Shown piece by piece: positions 22,658 through 31,592 of a stretch of DNA of 32,448 nt (positions within the stretch are counted from its first letter, which is position 1; every line of letters begins with the position of its first letter). Source of the DNA: Rhodoferax sp. OV413 (GTDB taxonomy: Bacteria; Pseudomonadota; Gammaproteobacteria; Burkholderiales; Burkholderiaceae_C). The position numbers and the translations under genes are program-made. The DNA lies in contig CAMAWD010000076.1 of NCBI GenBank assembly GCA_945861785.1, positions 1 to 32,448 on the forward strand. The letters are read 5' to 3'. The notes below the pieces were generated by a model. It ran no database searches and was not told the DNA's origin. It saw only the letters and a program-made list of their open reading frames with translations.

Positions 22658-24679
22658 CTACGGCGTCACGATCGCAAAGGTCTTGGGCGCCTTGTCGATC
22701 AGGCTGAAGAAACGCACCAGGTCGATCCTGCTCCCTCCCACCTGCAAGTCGTCGCTGAGCAAGGTGTCCTTCACGCCGGCGGTGCCGGTCATCATCTTGA
22801 TGAACACCGGTTGCGTCAGTGTCAGGGTGGCGTTGGCGTTCTTGTCGGGCGGTGCCTTGCGGTGGTGCAGCACCGCGTTCTCGATCCACAACACGTAGGA
22901 TTCGCGCAGGTCCGAAAACACCAGGTTCAGGCGCAGGTCGCTGCCGTCGGCCTTGGGGCCGTTGAGGCCGGCGGCCATCGCATCCAGGTAACGCTCGACC
23001 GGCGCCAGGCCCAGCATGCCGACGGCCAGTGCCGCATCGGGGCCGTTGCCGGTCTTGCCGCTGCGCAGTTCCTGCGCGCCTGTCAGGTAGAAGTTGCGCC
23101 AGGTGGCTGATTCGGCCACGTAGGCGAGCTGCTCGTAGCTGCGCGCCAGCAAACTGCGCGCCGCGCTGTGCTCGGGCTGGGCAAACACCACCTGGTTGAG
23201 CAGCTCGGCCACCCAGCGGAACTCGCCGCGTTCGAACGCCGCCTGGGCTGCGGCAACCGTCTTGTCGGCCCCGCCCATCAGCGCCACGTACCGCGTGGCG
23301 GCCTCCTGGCGCGGCAGCGGGTCGAGGTTGGCCGGGTTGCCGTCGAACCATCCGATGTAGTGCTGGTACACCGCCTTCGCATTGTGGCGCACGGTGCCGT
23401 AATACCCCCGCACGGCGAACGCCGATTCGAGTGTCTTGGGCAGCTTCAGTGTCTCGGCAATTTCGTGTGGTTTCATGCCGGCGTTGAGCAAACGCACCGT
23501 CTGGTCGTGGATGTAGCGGTAACTGTCGCGGTGCTTCTTCATGAAGTCGACAATCTGCGTATTGCCCCAGACCGGCCAGTGGTGGCTGGCGAAGAACACT
23601 TCGGCGCCACCAAAGCGCTGCAAGGCGTCGTCGATGTAGCCGGACCAGCGCAACGCATCACGCACCTTGGCACCGCGCAAGGTGTAGAGGTTGTGCATGC
23701 TCTGCGTCAGGATTTCCGCGCCGCAGTAGGCCTTGAAGTCGGGCAGGTAGAAAGCCAGTTCCGACGGCGCTTCCGATGCAGGCACGTTCTGGAACACGAA
23801 ACGCACACCGTCGAGCGTCATCTCCTGCGGTGTCTTGTCGATGATCAGGTTCGGCGGCAGGATGCCGATGCGCCCCAGCGCCAGGCCCTTGCCCAGGCCG
23901 GCGTCGACCAGGCCCTTGCCCGACGCCTGCAGCTGGGTGCCGAACTGGTACGTCGCGCGCCTGCCCATGGCCGGGCCGACCAGGATGTTCTCGCTGGTGG
24001 CTTCTTCCAGAAAACCCTCGGGCGCCACGATCGGCAGCTTGCGCCGCGCCGCGTCTTCGGCGGAGACGATTCCCAAAGCCCCACCAAAGTGGTCGGCGTG
24101 GCTGTGGGTGAAGACGATCGCCGACACCGGCTTGTTGCCCAGGTGCTGGCGCGCAAAAGCCATGGCCGCGGCGGCGGTTTCCTGCGTGGTGAGTGTGTCG
24201 ACCACGATCCAGCCGGTCTTGCCTTCGATCAGCGTGATGTTGGCCAGGTCGAAACCGCGCAGCTGCCAGATACCGTCGACAACCTTGAACAGCCCGACCT
24301 GGTTGTTGAGCTTGGCATGGCGCCAAAGGCTCGGGTTGACGGTGGGGGGGGCGTCGCCCTCCAGGAACCGGAACCGGTCGAAGTCCCAGACGGTGCTGCC
24401 GTCCGCTGCCAACACCTTGCCGCTGGGCAGGGCCAGGAGGCCGCGTTTGGCATCCTCAAAGCCGCGCGTGTCGGCCAGGTCGAGGGACTTGGCCACGGAC
24501 GCGTTGGCGCTTGCCGTGCTGGGTGCGGCGTCCCCCGCGGGCGCTGCACCGGGCGCCGAGGCGTCCCGCGCGTGCCACCACTGGAAGACCAGCGCGATGG
24601 CCAGCGCCAGCACCAGCGTGGCCGCAGCCGCGAAGGCGCGGCGCCATTGGCGTGCAGACGAGGCGGCAGGGCCCTTCAT
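22658..24679 (-). CDS. SdsA-like alkylsulfatase, membrane-anchored
   Basis: A 673-residue zinc-type alkylsulfatase. Residues 15-35 form a hydrophobic helix after a positive N-terminus, followed by an Ala/Pro/Ser linker, so probably a periplasm-facing anchor. The MBL motif T-H-S-H-A-D-H is at 191-197, with G-A-E and A-S-H-H-W-P ligand blocks further on. A helical dimerisation domain and an SCP2-like C-terminal domain complete the SdsA1 layout. The family hydrolyses primary alkyl sulfates to fatty alcohol plus sulfate. The ATG at 24679 overlaps the stop of the WS/DGAT gene by 4 bases. It is the last gene of cluster B. Confidence 0.93.
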   Translation of the reverse strand: MKGPAASSARQWRRAFAAAATLVLALAIALVFQWWHARDASAPGAAPAGDAAPSTASANASVAKSLDLADTRGFEDAKRGLLALPSGKVLAADGSTVWDFDRFRFLEGDAPPTVNPSLWRHAKLNNQVGLFKVVDGIWQLRGFDLANITLIEGKTGWIVVDTLTTQETAAAAMAFARQHLGNKPVSAIVFTHSHADHFGGALGIVSAEDAARRKLPIVAPEGFLEEATSENILVGPAMGRRATYQFGTQLQASGKGLVDAGLGKGLALGRIGILPPNLIIDKTPQEMTLDGVRFVFQNVPASEAPSELAFYLPDFKAYCGAEILTQSMHNLYTLRGAKVRDALRWSGYIDDALQRFGGAEVFFASHHWPVWGNTQIVDFMKKHRDSYRYIHDQTVRLLNAGMKPHEIAETLKLPKTLESAFAVRGYYGTVRHNAKAVYQHYIGWFDGNPANLDPLPRQEAATRYVALMGGADKTVAAAQAAFERGEFRWVAELLNQVVFAQPEHSAARSLLARSYEQLAYVAESATWRNFYLTGAQELRSGKTGNGPDAALAVGMLGLAPVERYLDAMAAGLNGPKADGSDLRLNLVFSDLRESYVLWIENAVLHHRKAPPDKNANATLTLTQPVFIKMMTGTAGVKDTLLSDDLQVGGSRIDLVRFFSLIDKAPKTFAIVTP

Positions 24680-26097
24680 GGCGCCGCCTTGCGCCGCGGT
24701 GATCGCACGGGCGTTGTAACTTTCGCATCGGGTGTTGCCGCCAAGGCACGTTCGAGCTCAAGGATCGATTCGTCGGTGTGGTCGAGCATGCGCTGCAGCG
24801 ATGGCACCGAGCGCCGGCAGGCGGTGTAACCGAATCCAAGCCTGTCGCCATAACCACTGATGGTGATGTTCAGCGCCAGATAGTGCGTGGGGATGGACAC
24901 CGGGTACACCTCCTCGAGCCGCGCCGTGTTGAGGTACAGGGTCTGCCTTGGGCCTGGCACGTTGGAGATGACCAGGTTGAACACCGGGTGCTTGCGTGCG
25001 CTGCCGGTCACCATGGCCGGGCCCAGCGGGGCTGCCGTGGTCATGCCATGTGCCATCTTTTGCAGGCGCGGCATCTTTGACAGCCGCGCCTTGGCTTCGG
25101 TGGTGCTTTGCACGATCGCCTGCAGCCGCGCCAGCGGTTCGCCCACATGGGTGGCCAGGTTGGCCAGCAGCAGGGTGACCTGGTTGCCACCGGCATCGGT
25201 CTCGCCGTGCAGCGACACCGGCACCATCGCGATCAGGGGCTTTTTCGGCAGTTTCTTTTGCGCCTCGAGGTACTTGCGCAATGCGCCGGAGCAGATCGCC
25301 AGCGTCACGTCGTTGACCGTGGCGCCGGTTGCGACACCGATACGTTTGAGCCGCGCCAGCGAATAGGATTGCGCCGCAAAACGCCGGGAGCCCGAGATCT
25401 CGACGTTGAAAGGCGTGGGCGGTGCCTGGAACGGCCGCGCTGCGCCGGCACTGTTGTCGCTGTTGGTACGCAGCATGTCCCACAGGGCGCTGCCAATGCC
25501 AGGCAGGATCTCGCGGCCGGCGCGCGCCGCCTCGCCCAGTTGCGCCAGCAGGCTGGGTGCGGCCTTTTTGCCACGCGAGGCCGGCAGGGCCGCCAGCGAC
25601 TGCGCCCACAGCGGCGGCTTCTGCGCCTTTGCCGTGGCGGCCAGGCCGTCGGCCATCATCTTCGCGCCGGTGACGCCGTCCACCAGCGCGTGGTGGATCT
25701 TGATGTAAGTGGCGAAACGCCCGCCCGGCAGGCCTTCGATGATGTGGACCTCCCACAGCGGGCGGTTGCGGTCCATCAGGTTGCCGTGCAGGCGTGACAC
25801 CATGGCCAGCAGTTCGCGGATACGCCCGGGGTGTGGCAGGGCCAGGTGGCGCAGGTGGTAGTCGAGCTCGAACTCCTTGTCTTCTTCCCAGTGCCAGAAC
25901 CCCATGCGCAGGGCCGGGCGCTGGTTGAAGGGGGGCACCGCTTTCAGGTACTTGCCCCAACGTGCCAGCAACTGCGCCACGAATTCGGGCCCGGCACCCT
26001 CGGGCGCAGAGTAGATGTTCAGGCCGGCCACGTGCATCGGCTGGTTGCGGGTTTCCAGCCACAGGAAGGCGGAGTCGGTGGGGCTCAGGGTGGCCAT
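24676..26097 (-). CDS. WS/DGAT family wax ester synthase/diacylglycerol acyltransferase
   Basis: A 473-residue acyltransferase. The catalytic H-H-A-L-V-D-G is at 135-141, preceded by the P-L-W-E-V-H block at 113-118. The C-terminal part has N-D-V-T-L-A-I, S-N-V-P-G-P and the usual Y-P-V-S family block. The family joins acyl-CoA to a fatty alcohol (wax ester) or diacylglycerol in the cytoplasm. ATG 26097 is preceded by AAAGGAA; frame upstream is a shadow of the next gene. Its overlap with the alkylsulfatase gene suggests that released fatty alcohol is esterified (inference). Confidence 0.93.
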   Translation of the reverse strand: MATLSPTDSAFLWLETRNQPMHVAGLNIYSAPEGAGPEFVAQLLARWGKYLKAVPPFNQRPALRMGFWHWEEDKEFELDYHLRHLALPHPGRIRELLAMVSRLHGNLMDRNRPLWEVHIIEGLPGGRFATYIKIHHALVDGVTGAKMMADGLAATAKAQKPPLWAQSLAALPASRGKKAAPSLLAQLGEAARAGREILPGIGSALWDMLRTNSDNSAGAARPFQAPPTPFNVEISGSRRFAAQSYSLARLKRIGVATGATVNDVTLAICSGALRKYLEAQKKLPKKPLIAMVPVSLHGETDAGGNQVTLLLANLATHVGEPLARLQAIVQSTTEAKARLSKMPRLQKMAHGMTTAAPLGPAMVTGSARKHPVFNLVISNVPGPRQTLYLNTARLEEVYPVSIPTHYLALNITISGYGDRLGFGYTACRRSVPSLQRMLDHTDESILELERALAATPDAKVTTPVRSPRRKAAP

Positions 26098-26122
26098 GGA
26101 GGTGTTCCTTTTTGCGTGCGGC

Positions 26123-27526
26123 TCAGGGTATCGGCTCGATGCCCGGCATCCCCCAGCTGCCGTCGAGCGCGGCGGGCCGGGGCCAGTACAGGCGGGCATT
26201 GAGCACAAAGGCCTGGCCGGAGCGCACCGGCAGCCAGTTGTTGCGGCGGTCTGGCGGGGGCACCTCGGCCTGTATCCAAAGGTCCAGCGAACCATCCGCG
26301 TTGTAGACCAGCGGGTCGCGGTCGCCCAGCGCGTAGCGGTTGGTCGGGTTGTCGATGAAGAAATCATCTGCGCCATAGGCAGTGATGGACCAGAAGGCCT
26401 GCACCGGCGGCAGCGTGCCCTTGTCGAAATGCAGGCGGTAGCGCTGGCCGCCGTCCAGCGGCTTGCCGTGGATGTCGACACTGGCACGGGGGTAGCTTGC
26501 GTCCGCGTTGAGGTTGGCACCCAGGCCGATCATCGCCACCACGGCCCGGATGTTGTAGGCGGTGCCGTAGTTGCCCAGGTTGCCCGGCGGTGTGGTCCAG
26601 CCGCGCACGGTGGGGCGTTTGTCGAGTTCCCGCGCCATCGTGTGGTCGGCGACCCAGCGCCCCAGGCCGACCGCCCAGGTGTCGAGCAGGCCCCACTGCG
26701 GTGGCTGGCCCGGTGCCACGCCCAGGCGCGCGAGTTTGGCCAGCATCGGTGCGTCGGCGGTGGTCGGCGGGTTGTCGACCATCAGGAGGGACAGGCGGGT
26801 GAAGAAGGTCGCCACGTTCATGGCGCGCATCTGCACGATGGGCGGCGGCGCTGCGTTCGGCTGCACCGAAGGTGCTGCGTCCTGCGTGTTGTCGTTGCCA
26901 GGCCTCCCGGCCTGCACATCGGCCAGGCTGCGCAGGGCAATGCCGTCCTGCAACTTGTGGACCGTCTTGTAGTCGGCAGCGCCATTGGTCTGGGTCCGGC
27001 CGATCAGCCACACCATGCGGGTTGGCGCGCGCAACAGCGCCATGCCCGCAGGCACCTCGCCCTGCCAGCCGGTTGCGGCCAGCAGGTAGCGGGCACCGCC
27101 CGGCCCGCTCACGCGGGTGCCTGGTGACGCGAACACGTTGGTCCACGCGTCCATGAAGGGCATGACCTCGTAACGCCTGTCGTTGGCCGCCATCTCGAAC
27201 ACCCACGGCCCCTGGGCCATGTCGAGGAAAGCGGTGGTGTAGAGCGTGTCCATATTGGGGCGCACCACGTCCCGGAAACGGGCGTCCAGAAACTGGCGCA
27301 CCCGGCGCAACTGGTTCTGCGGGCCGATCGCGCGCATGGCATTGGCGCGGGTGACATCCATGACCACCAGTGGAAAGCCGAAGATGTAGCCTTCGGCGCC
27401 GAGCACGATCTGTTCGGCCTTGGTGTACAGCAGCGCGCCAGCGGCCAGCAAGGCGAGCAGGGTCGCGACGACGATGCGTTGCAGACGGGACAGGCGGCGT
27501 TGCGCCGGGCGTGGGCGTGTACTCAT
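26123..27526 (-). CDS. DUF1254/DUF1214 domain protein, membrane-anchored
   Basis: A 467-residue protein. An Arg-rich N-terminus and a hydrophobic helix (about 18-34) suggest a periplasm-facing anchor. The first domain has G-Y-I-F-G-F-P-L-V-V-M and R-P-N-M-D-T-L-Y, typical of DUF1254. The C-terminal domain has F-W-S-I-T-A-Y and L-W-I-Q-A, typical of DUF1214. The function of the family is not settled. It starts at ATG 27526, overlapping the FGE stop by 4 bases, and ends 25 bases before the WS/DGAT gene, so it is a core member of cluster B. Confidence 0.88.
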   Translation of the reverse strand: MSTRPRPAQRRLSRLQRIVVATLLALLAAGALLYTKAEQIVLGAEGYIFGFPLVVMDVTRANAMRAIGPQNQLRRVRQFLDARFRDVVRPNMDTLYTTAFLDMAQGPWVFEMAANDRRYEVMPFMDAWTNVFASPGTRVSGPGGARYLLAATGWQGEVPAGMALLRAPTRMVWLIGRTQTNGAADYKTVHKLQDGIALRSLADVQAGRPGNDNTQDAAPSVQPNAAPPPIVQMRAMNVATFFTRLSLLMVDNPPTTADAPMLAKLARLGVAPGQPPQWGLLDTWAVGLGRWVADHTMARELDKRPTVRGWTTPPGNLGNYGTAYNIRAVVAMIGLGANLNADASYPRASVDIHGKPLDGGQRYRLHFDKGTLPPVQAFWSITAYGADDFFIDNPTNRYALGDRDPLVYNADGSLDLWIQAEVPPPDRRNNWLPVRSGQAFVLNARLYWPRPAALDGSWGMPGIEPIP

Positions 27527-28566
27527 GGTCCGGGCGCATTCAGGATGGTCCTGAATCCGAGGTGGCTGGTGGCCAGGTCTTCTTCCTGCGGCTGGCGTGC
27601 GCCGGATCGGTACCGCATGCAGTAGTTGGGCGCGCACAGGAACGAGCCGCCCTTGATCACGCGTTGCGCCGAAGGCCCGGGCCGCTTGAAGGGGGCAGGG
27701 TCGGTATCGGGCGGGCTTGCACTGGAGTGGTCCGGCGTCCAGCGGTCGGCGGTGAGCTCCCACACATTGCCGATCATGTCGAACAGGCCCAGCGTATTGG
27801 GGGCGTAACAGCCCACGGGTGCCAGCCCCACGAAACCGTCTTCTGCCGAGTTGGCGACCGGGAACAGGCCTTGCCAGGTGTTGGTGGCAGTCGGTTGTTC
27901 GCGGGGGCTCGCGGCACCGGGCTGCGCACCACGGGCCGCCCATTCCCATTGGGTTTCGCCTGGCAGGCTCGTGCCGCGCCATTTGGCATAGGCCAGCGCG
28001 TCGGCATAGGTGAGCGCAACCACCGGGAAGGCTCCGCGGCCTTTGATATGTGTGTCCGGGCCTCCGGGGTGGCGCCACTGCGCCCCCGCCACATAGCGCC
28101 ACCATTGGGTCAGTTCGCCCTTGCCGTTCACGGCATTGGGCATCACGAACACCACCGCGCCCGGCTGGCGCATATCGGGCGGCAGCTCCGGGTGCTGGGC
28201 CGCGTCGACCGGCCTTTCGGCGACGGTGACGTAAGCTGTGGCTTGCACGAACTGCGCGAACTGGTCGTTGGTGACTTCGGTGCGGTCCATCCAGAAGCCG
28301 GCGACCCGGGTCTTGCGCAGCGGTTGCTCCTCCGGGTAGACGGTGTCGCCGAAGTCGAACTCCCCGGCGGGGACCCACACCATGCCTGGTTGCTTCACGG
28401 CCGCGTTGATCGGTGGCAGCGGGCACTGCAGGCGTTCAGCCTGGGCGAGCCGTGCGGCGGTACGGCCCTGCGCGGCCCACGTCCACCATGTGGCGGCGAG
28501 CACACCCATGACGGTCAGGGCGACCGCCATGCGCCAACCCGGGCGGATGCCAAGCCGGGTCATCAT
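27523..28566 (-). CDS. Formylglycine-generating enzyme (SUMF1/FGE family), membrane-anchored
   Basis: A 347-residue sulfatase maturase. The domain begins near 61 with G-M-V-W-V-P-A-G-E-F and E-V-T-N (97-100). The C-terminal signature G-G-S-F-L-C311-x4-C316-M-R-Y-R and H-L-G-F-R keep both active-site Cys of true FGE. It oxidises the sulfatase Cys to formylglycine (family knowledge). Unusually it has a hydrophobic helix at about 13-32 after three Arg, which predicts a periplasmic catalytic domain; many bacterial FGEs are cytoplasmic. ATGATG at 28566-28561 overlaps the GST stop; either ATG is possible. It is the only maturase in the window and presumably serves both sulfatases. Confidence 0.92.
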   Translation of the reverse strand: MMTRLGIRPGWRMAVALTVMGVLAATWWTWAAQGRTAARLAQAERLQCPLPPINAAVKQPGMVWVPAGEFDFGDTVYPEEQPLRKTRVAGFWMDRTEVTNDQFAQFVQATAYVTVAERPVDAAQHPELPPDMRQPGAVVFVMPNAVNGKGELTQWWRYVAGAQWRHPGGPDTHIKGRGAFPVVALTYADALAYAKWRGTSLPGETQWEWAARGAQPGAASPREQPTATNTWQGLFPVANSAEDGFVGLAPVGCYAPNTLGLFDMIGNVWELTADRWTPDHSSASPPDTDPAPFKRPGPSAQRVIKGGSFLCAPNYCMRYRSGARQPQEEDLATSHLGFRTILNAPGP

Positions 28567-29759
28567 GGTGCTGCGTCGGTTTGCCGCCCGGGGTTATGCC
28601 CAGCCGGGGCCGGCCCCCAGACTTCCAGGTGCCGTTGGCGCTCGACGCGCCGCAGTGTCGTCAGGTCGAGCACCGGTGCCAGTCCCGCATCGGTGAACAC
28701 GTCCCGCACCCGGGCCCGGTCTGTCGCGTCCATGGCAGCGCAGGCGTCCTGCAGGCGCTGCAGCAGGTACAGGCGGTAGGGCATTACCATGGAGCGGATC
28801 TGCGCGCCGCGCCACGCGAAAACGGCCATGCCGATGGCGCGTGCGCCGGGTTTCTCCTGGCCATTGTGGCCAGCAACAATCTGTGGCCGTTCTGCCAGCC
28901 ACTGGTTGGTGGTGGCCACATGGGCCTGCAGCTCCGGCAGGTAGTCTTCGGCCACGAAACGCAGCAGCGCCAGCAGGCTCTCAGGCAGCGCGTCATCCGC
29001 GAACAGGCCCTCGCGGGTATCTGCGTATTCGCCGGCGCCCTGCTCGGGAGCGTTCATGCGTTCGACCCAGCGCCACACATGCGGCGCGCGTTGTTTCATC
29101 AGCAGCGCGGGGTATGGGTCACGCCCCAGGTGCGCGTACAGCGGCGCGATCAGCCCATAGTCGCCAATGGTCGGGTGGCCGCCCAGCAGGTACGGGGCGA
29201 GCGCCAGGTGGGCGTCCAGCCGCGCCAGGAAATCGAGGTAGGAGGCCTCCACCAGGGGCACGGTGTCGGCCGTGACGCCAAAGGCGCTGGTGGCCTTGCG
29301 CATCGCGCCGCTGGAGCGCGCGAACACGGCGGCCTTCTCCTCGGCGCTGCTGCCCGGCGCGGCCAGGCCGGCGCAGAAGTCATCGGTCAGAAATGCCAGG
29401 TTGGTGGCGTCGAAATTCCAGCGGTAATGCATCGCCGGGCGCAACAGGCCTTCGCCGCCGAACAACTCGAACAGGCGTGACACCGCAAGGTGCCGCGGTG
29501 TCGTTGGATAGGCCGACACCCTGGCCAGCCCGCGCGACTCGAAGTGGTCGATGATGTCGGCACCATCCTGCACGAATTCGCCGTCCGGTGTCTGCAGCAC
29601 CGGGATGATCCAGCGACCTACAACCGGCACCACCTGGGCGCGAAAACGCGGGTCACCGGCGCTGCGCTCCTCGAAATCGATGCGCTGCTTGCGCAGATAC
29701 GAGCGCACTTTGCCGGTGTACAACGAGCCGGGGGTGCCGTAGAGAATGGTGCTGGGCAT
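28563..29759 (-). CDS. Glutathione S-transferase family protein, long form
   Basis: A 398-residue protein. The N-terminal ~80 residues are a thioredoxin-type GST domain: L-Y-G-T-P-G-S-L-Y-T-G-K-V-R-S-Y-L, then I-P-V-L-Q-T and D-G-A-D-I-I-D-H-F. The helical C-terminal part has L-L-G-G-H-P-T-I-G-D-Y-G-L, the GST C-terminal block. It is almost twice the common GST length, with an extra ~130 residues of unknown role at the C-terminus. The gene starts 33 bases after the sulfatase stop and overlaps the FGE start. It may conjugate or carry a pathway compound; the substrate is unknown. Confidence 0.85.
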   Translation of the reverse strand: MPSTILYGTPGSLYTGKVRSYLRKQRIDFEERSAGDPRFRAQVVPVVGRWIIPVLQTPDGEFVQDGADIIDHFESRGLARVSAYPTTPRHLAVSRLFELFGGEGLLRPAMHYRWNFDATNLAFLTDDFCAGLAAPGSSAEEKAAVFARSSGAMRKATSAFGVTADTVPLVEASYLDFLARLDAHLALAPYLLGGHPTIGDYGLIAPLYAHLGRDPYPALLMKQRAPHVWRWVERMNAPEQGAGEYADTREGLFADDALPESLLALLRFVAEDYLPELQAHVATTNQWLAERPQIVAGHNGQEKPGARAIGMAVFAWRGAQIRSMVMPYRLYLLQRLQDACAAMDATDRARVRDVFTDAGLAPVLDLTTLRRVERQRHLEVWGPAPAGHNPGRQTDAAP

Positions 29760-29792
29760 GGTGTGTCCCTTGGTTGGACGTTGTACGCCCGC

Positions 29793-31457
29793 TCAGTTGT
29801 ACCAGTAGGTGTATTCGTCCTGCGGTGTCAGCTTCTGGTCCAGCGTCTTGTCGATGGCCACCGGCATTTCGATGAACGACGGCCACAGCGCGGGCGGCAT
29901 GCTCGCATGGTGCGCCGCCAGCCGGGCTCTGAGTTCGGCCAGCTTTTGGGGTTCGGTCGCGGCCAGGTTGATCTTTTCGGTCGGGTCGCTGTTCAGGTTG
30001 AAGAGCCAGTCTTTTTTTGGTTTCTCGGAGGTGATCAGTTTCCAGCCGCCTTCCTGCATGGTGCGCAGTGGGCCGTCGCGCCAGTGCAGCGCACGCCCAG
30101 GTTGCGCGGCGCCGTCCCGGGCCAGGTAGGGCAGGAGGTTGACGCCGTCGATGACGCGGTCGGTCGGCAATGCCCCGCCGGCGGCGGCCACCACGGTGGG
30201 CAGGATGTCGATGTTCGATACCGGCGGCTTGTACTGCAGTCCGGCCGGGATGTGTCGCGGCCACTTGGCCGCGTAGGGTACCCGCACGCCGCCCTCGAAC
30301 TGCGTCAGTTTCCAGCCACGGTAGGGTTGGTTCACCTCGGGCAGACCGATGTAGCCCGGCGCCCCGTTGTCGCTGGTGAAGACCACGATGGTGTTCTCGT
30401 CGAGACCTTCGTCGCGCAGCACCTTCAGCACCCGCGCCACGCTGCGGTCGACCGAACGCACCATGGCTGCATACACGCGCCGGCGGTGGTCGGGGATGTT
30501 GGACAACGCGTCATAGTCCTCCTTGCTGGCCTGCAGCGGGGTGTGTACACCCCAATGTGCCAGGAACATGAAGAACGGGCGGTTGCGGTTTTGCTTGATC
30601 GCAGCCACTGCCTCGTCGGTGAAGTAGTCGGTCAGGTACTTGTTGGGCTCGAACCACTTGCCGCCGTTGTAGCTCACGCCAAAACGCATGTTGGGCCACA
30701 GGAACTTGTCGATCGGGTCGAAGTCCTGCTTCGAGTTGACGACCCGCGGGTCGTTCTGCGGCAGGTACAGGCCGCTTTCCATGAAGATGCTCTCGTCGAA
30801 ACCCTGGTTGTTCGGTCGCATCTCCGGCGTGCTGCCGAGGTGCCATTTGCCGATATGGATGTTGTGGTACCCACGGGCCTTGAGCAACTCGGCCATGGTC
30901 TGTTCGGAGGCCGGCATGCCCAGGTCGTTGAAGTCCTTGGCCTGGCCGGCCTTCTGCTGGTCGACGACCACCGGATACAGGCGGTCCGGGTTGGCGTACA
31001 ACGAACCCGCGACGCGGCCCATGGCCCCCGGCAGGGGTGTGAACTCGACACCGAAACGCCACGGATAACGCCCCGTCATGAGCGCTGCACGCGACACGGT
31101 GCATACCGCTGCGCCGGCATAACCGTTGTCGAAACGCACGCCGTCACGGGCTATCGAGTCGATGGCGGGGGTGGGCGCACCCTGGGCGGCATAACCACCG
31201 CCATGCATGGTGACATCGTTGAAACCCATGTCGTCGGCCATGATCACGATGATGTTGGGTGGCCGCTGCGCCACCGGTTTGTCGGCGCTCGCCGGGCCGG
31301 CCATCCAGGGCGCTGGTCGGTAGTCCCCGCGCGGGTACCGGATGTCGGCGTACCAGCCGAGCGAGTACTTGAGGATGTACAGGCGGTTCAGGTAGGCCGT
31401 TGCCAGAACGGCGGCGAGCACAGCGGCAGAGATCCACAGCGTCTTGCGCAGTTTCAT
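29793..31457 (-). CDS. Sulfatase with variant C-T-V-S-R active-site motif
   Basis: A 554-residue sulfatase-family protein. Residues 8-23 are an uncleaved-looking membrane anchor after K-L-R-K. The first metal site is I-M-A-D75-D76-M-G, then T-G-R-Y-P-W-R and G-K-W-H-L-G, and T-S-D-N-G-A-P-G-Y. The catalytic position is Cys119 in C-T-V-S-R: Val replaces the Pro of the C-x-P-x-R formylglycine motif (codons TGC ACC GTG TCG CGT). All other active-site blocks look intact. The start at 31457 is preceded by AGGAG; 17 further codons upstream are open but implausible. It lies 33 bases upstream of the GST gene. Confidence 0.92.
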   Translation of the reverse strand: MKLRKTLWISAAVLAAVLATAYLNRLYILKYSLGWYADIRYPRGDYRPAPWMAGPASADKPVAQRPPNIIVIMADDMGFNDVTMHGGGYAAQGAPTPAIDSIARDGVRFDNGYAGAAVCTVSRAALMTGRYPWRFGVEFTPLPGAMGRVAGSLYANPDRLYPVVVDQQKAGQAKDFNDLGMPASEQTMAELLKARGYHNIHIGKWHLGSTPEMRPNNQGFDESIFMESGLYLPQNDPRVVNSKQDFDPIDKFLWPNMRFGVSYNGGKWFEPNKYLTDYFTDEAVAAIKQNRNRPFFMFLAHWGVHTPLQASKEDYDALSNIPDHRRRVYAAMVRSVDRSVARVLKVLRDEGLDENTIVVFTSDNGAPGYIGLPEVNQPYRGWKLTQFEGGVRVPYAAKWPRHIPAGLQYKPPVSNIDILPTVVAAAGGALPTDRVIDGVNLLPYLARDGAAQPGRALHWRDGPLRTMQEGGWKLITSEKPKKDWLFNLNSDPTEKINLAATEPQKLAELRARLAAHHASMPPALWPSFIEMPVAIDKTLDQKLTPQDEYTYWYN

Positions 31458-31592
31458 GGGTGTCTGTCTCCTATCGAAAATACGTGTGTTCGGGATACCG
31501 GGCGGCACAGGGGGCTGGTCGATGGTATCCGCCCAGCGTCGTTCGGTTCATGGCGCTTGGCGCAGGTGCCGGGGCACAAGCGCGCGGCGGCC

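Noticed and set aside
27527-28426. Long upstream extension of the DUF1254 frame
   Set aside because: It overlaps the FGE gene in another frame. The DUF1254 start at 27526 has a 4-base overlap with the FGE stop and a proper membrane anchor.
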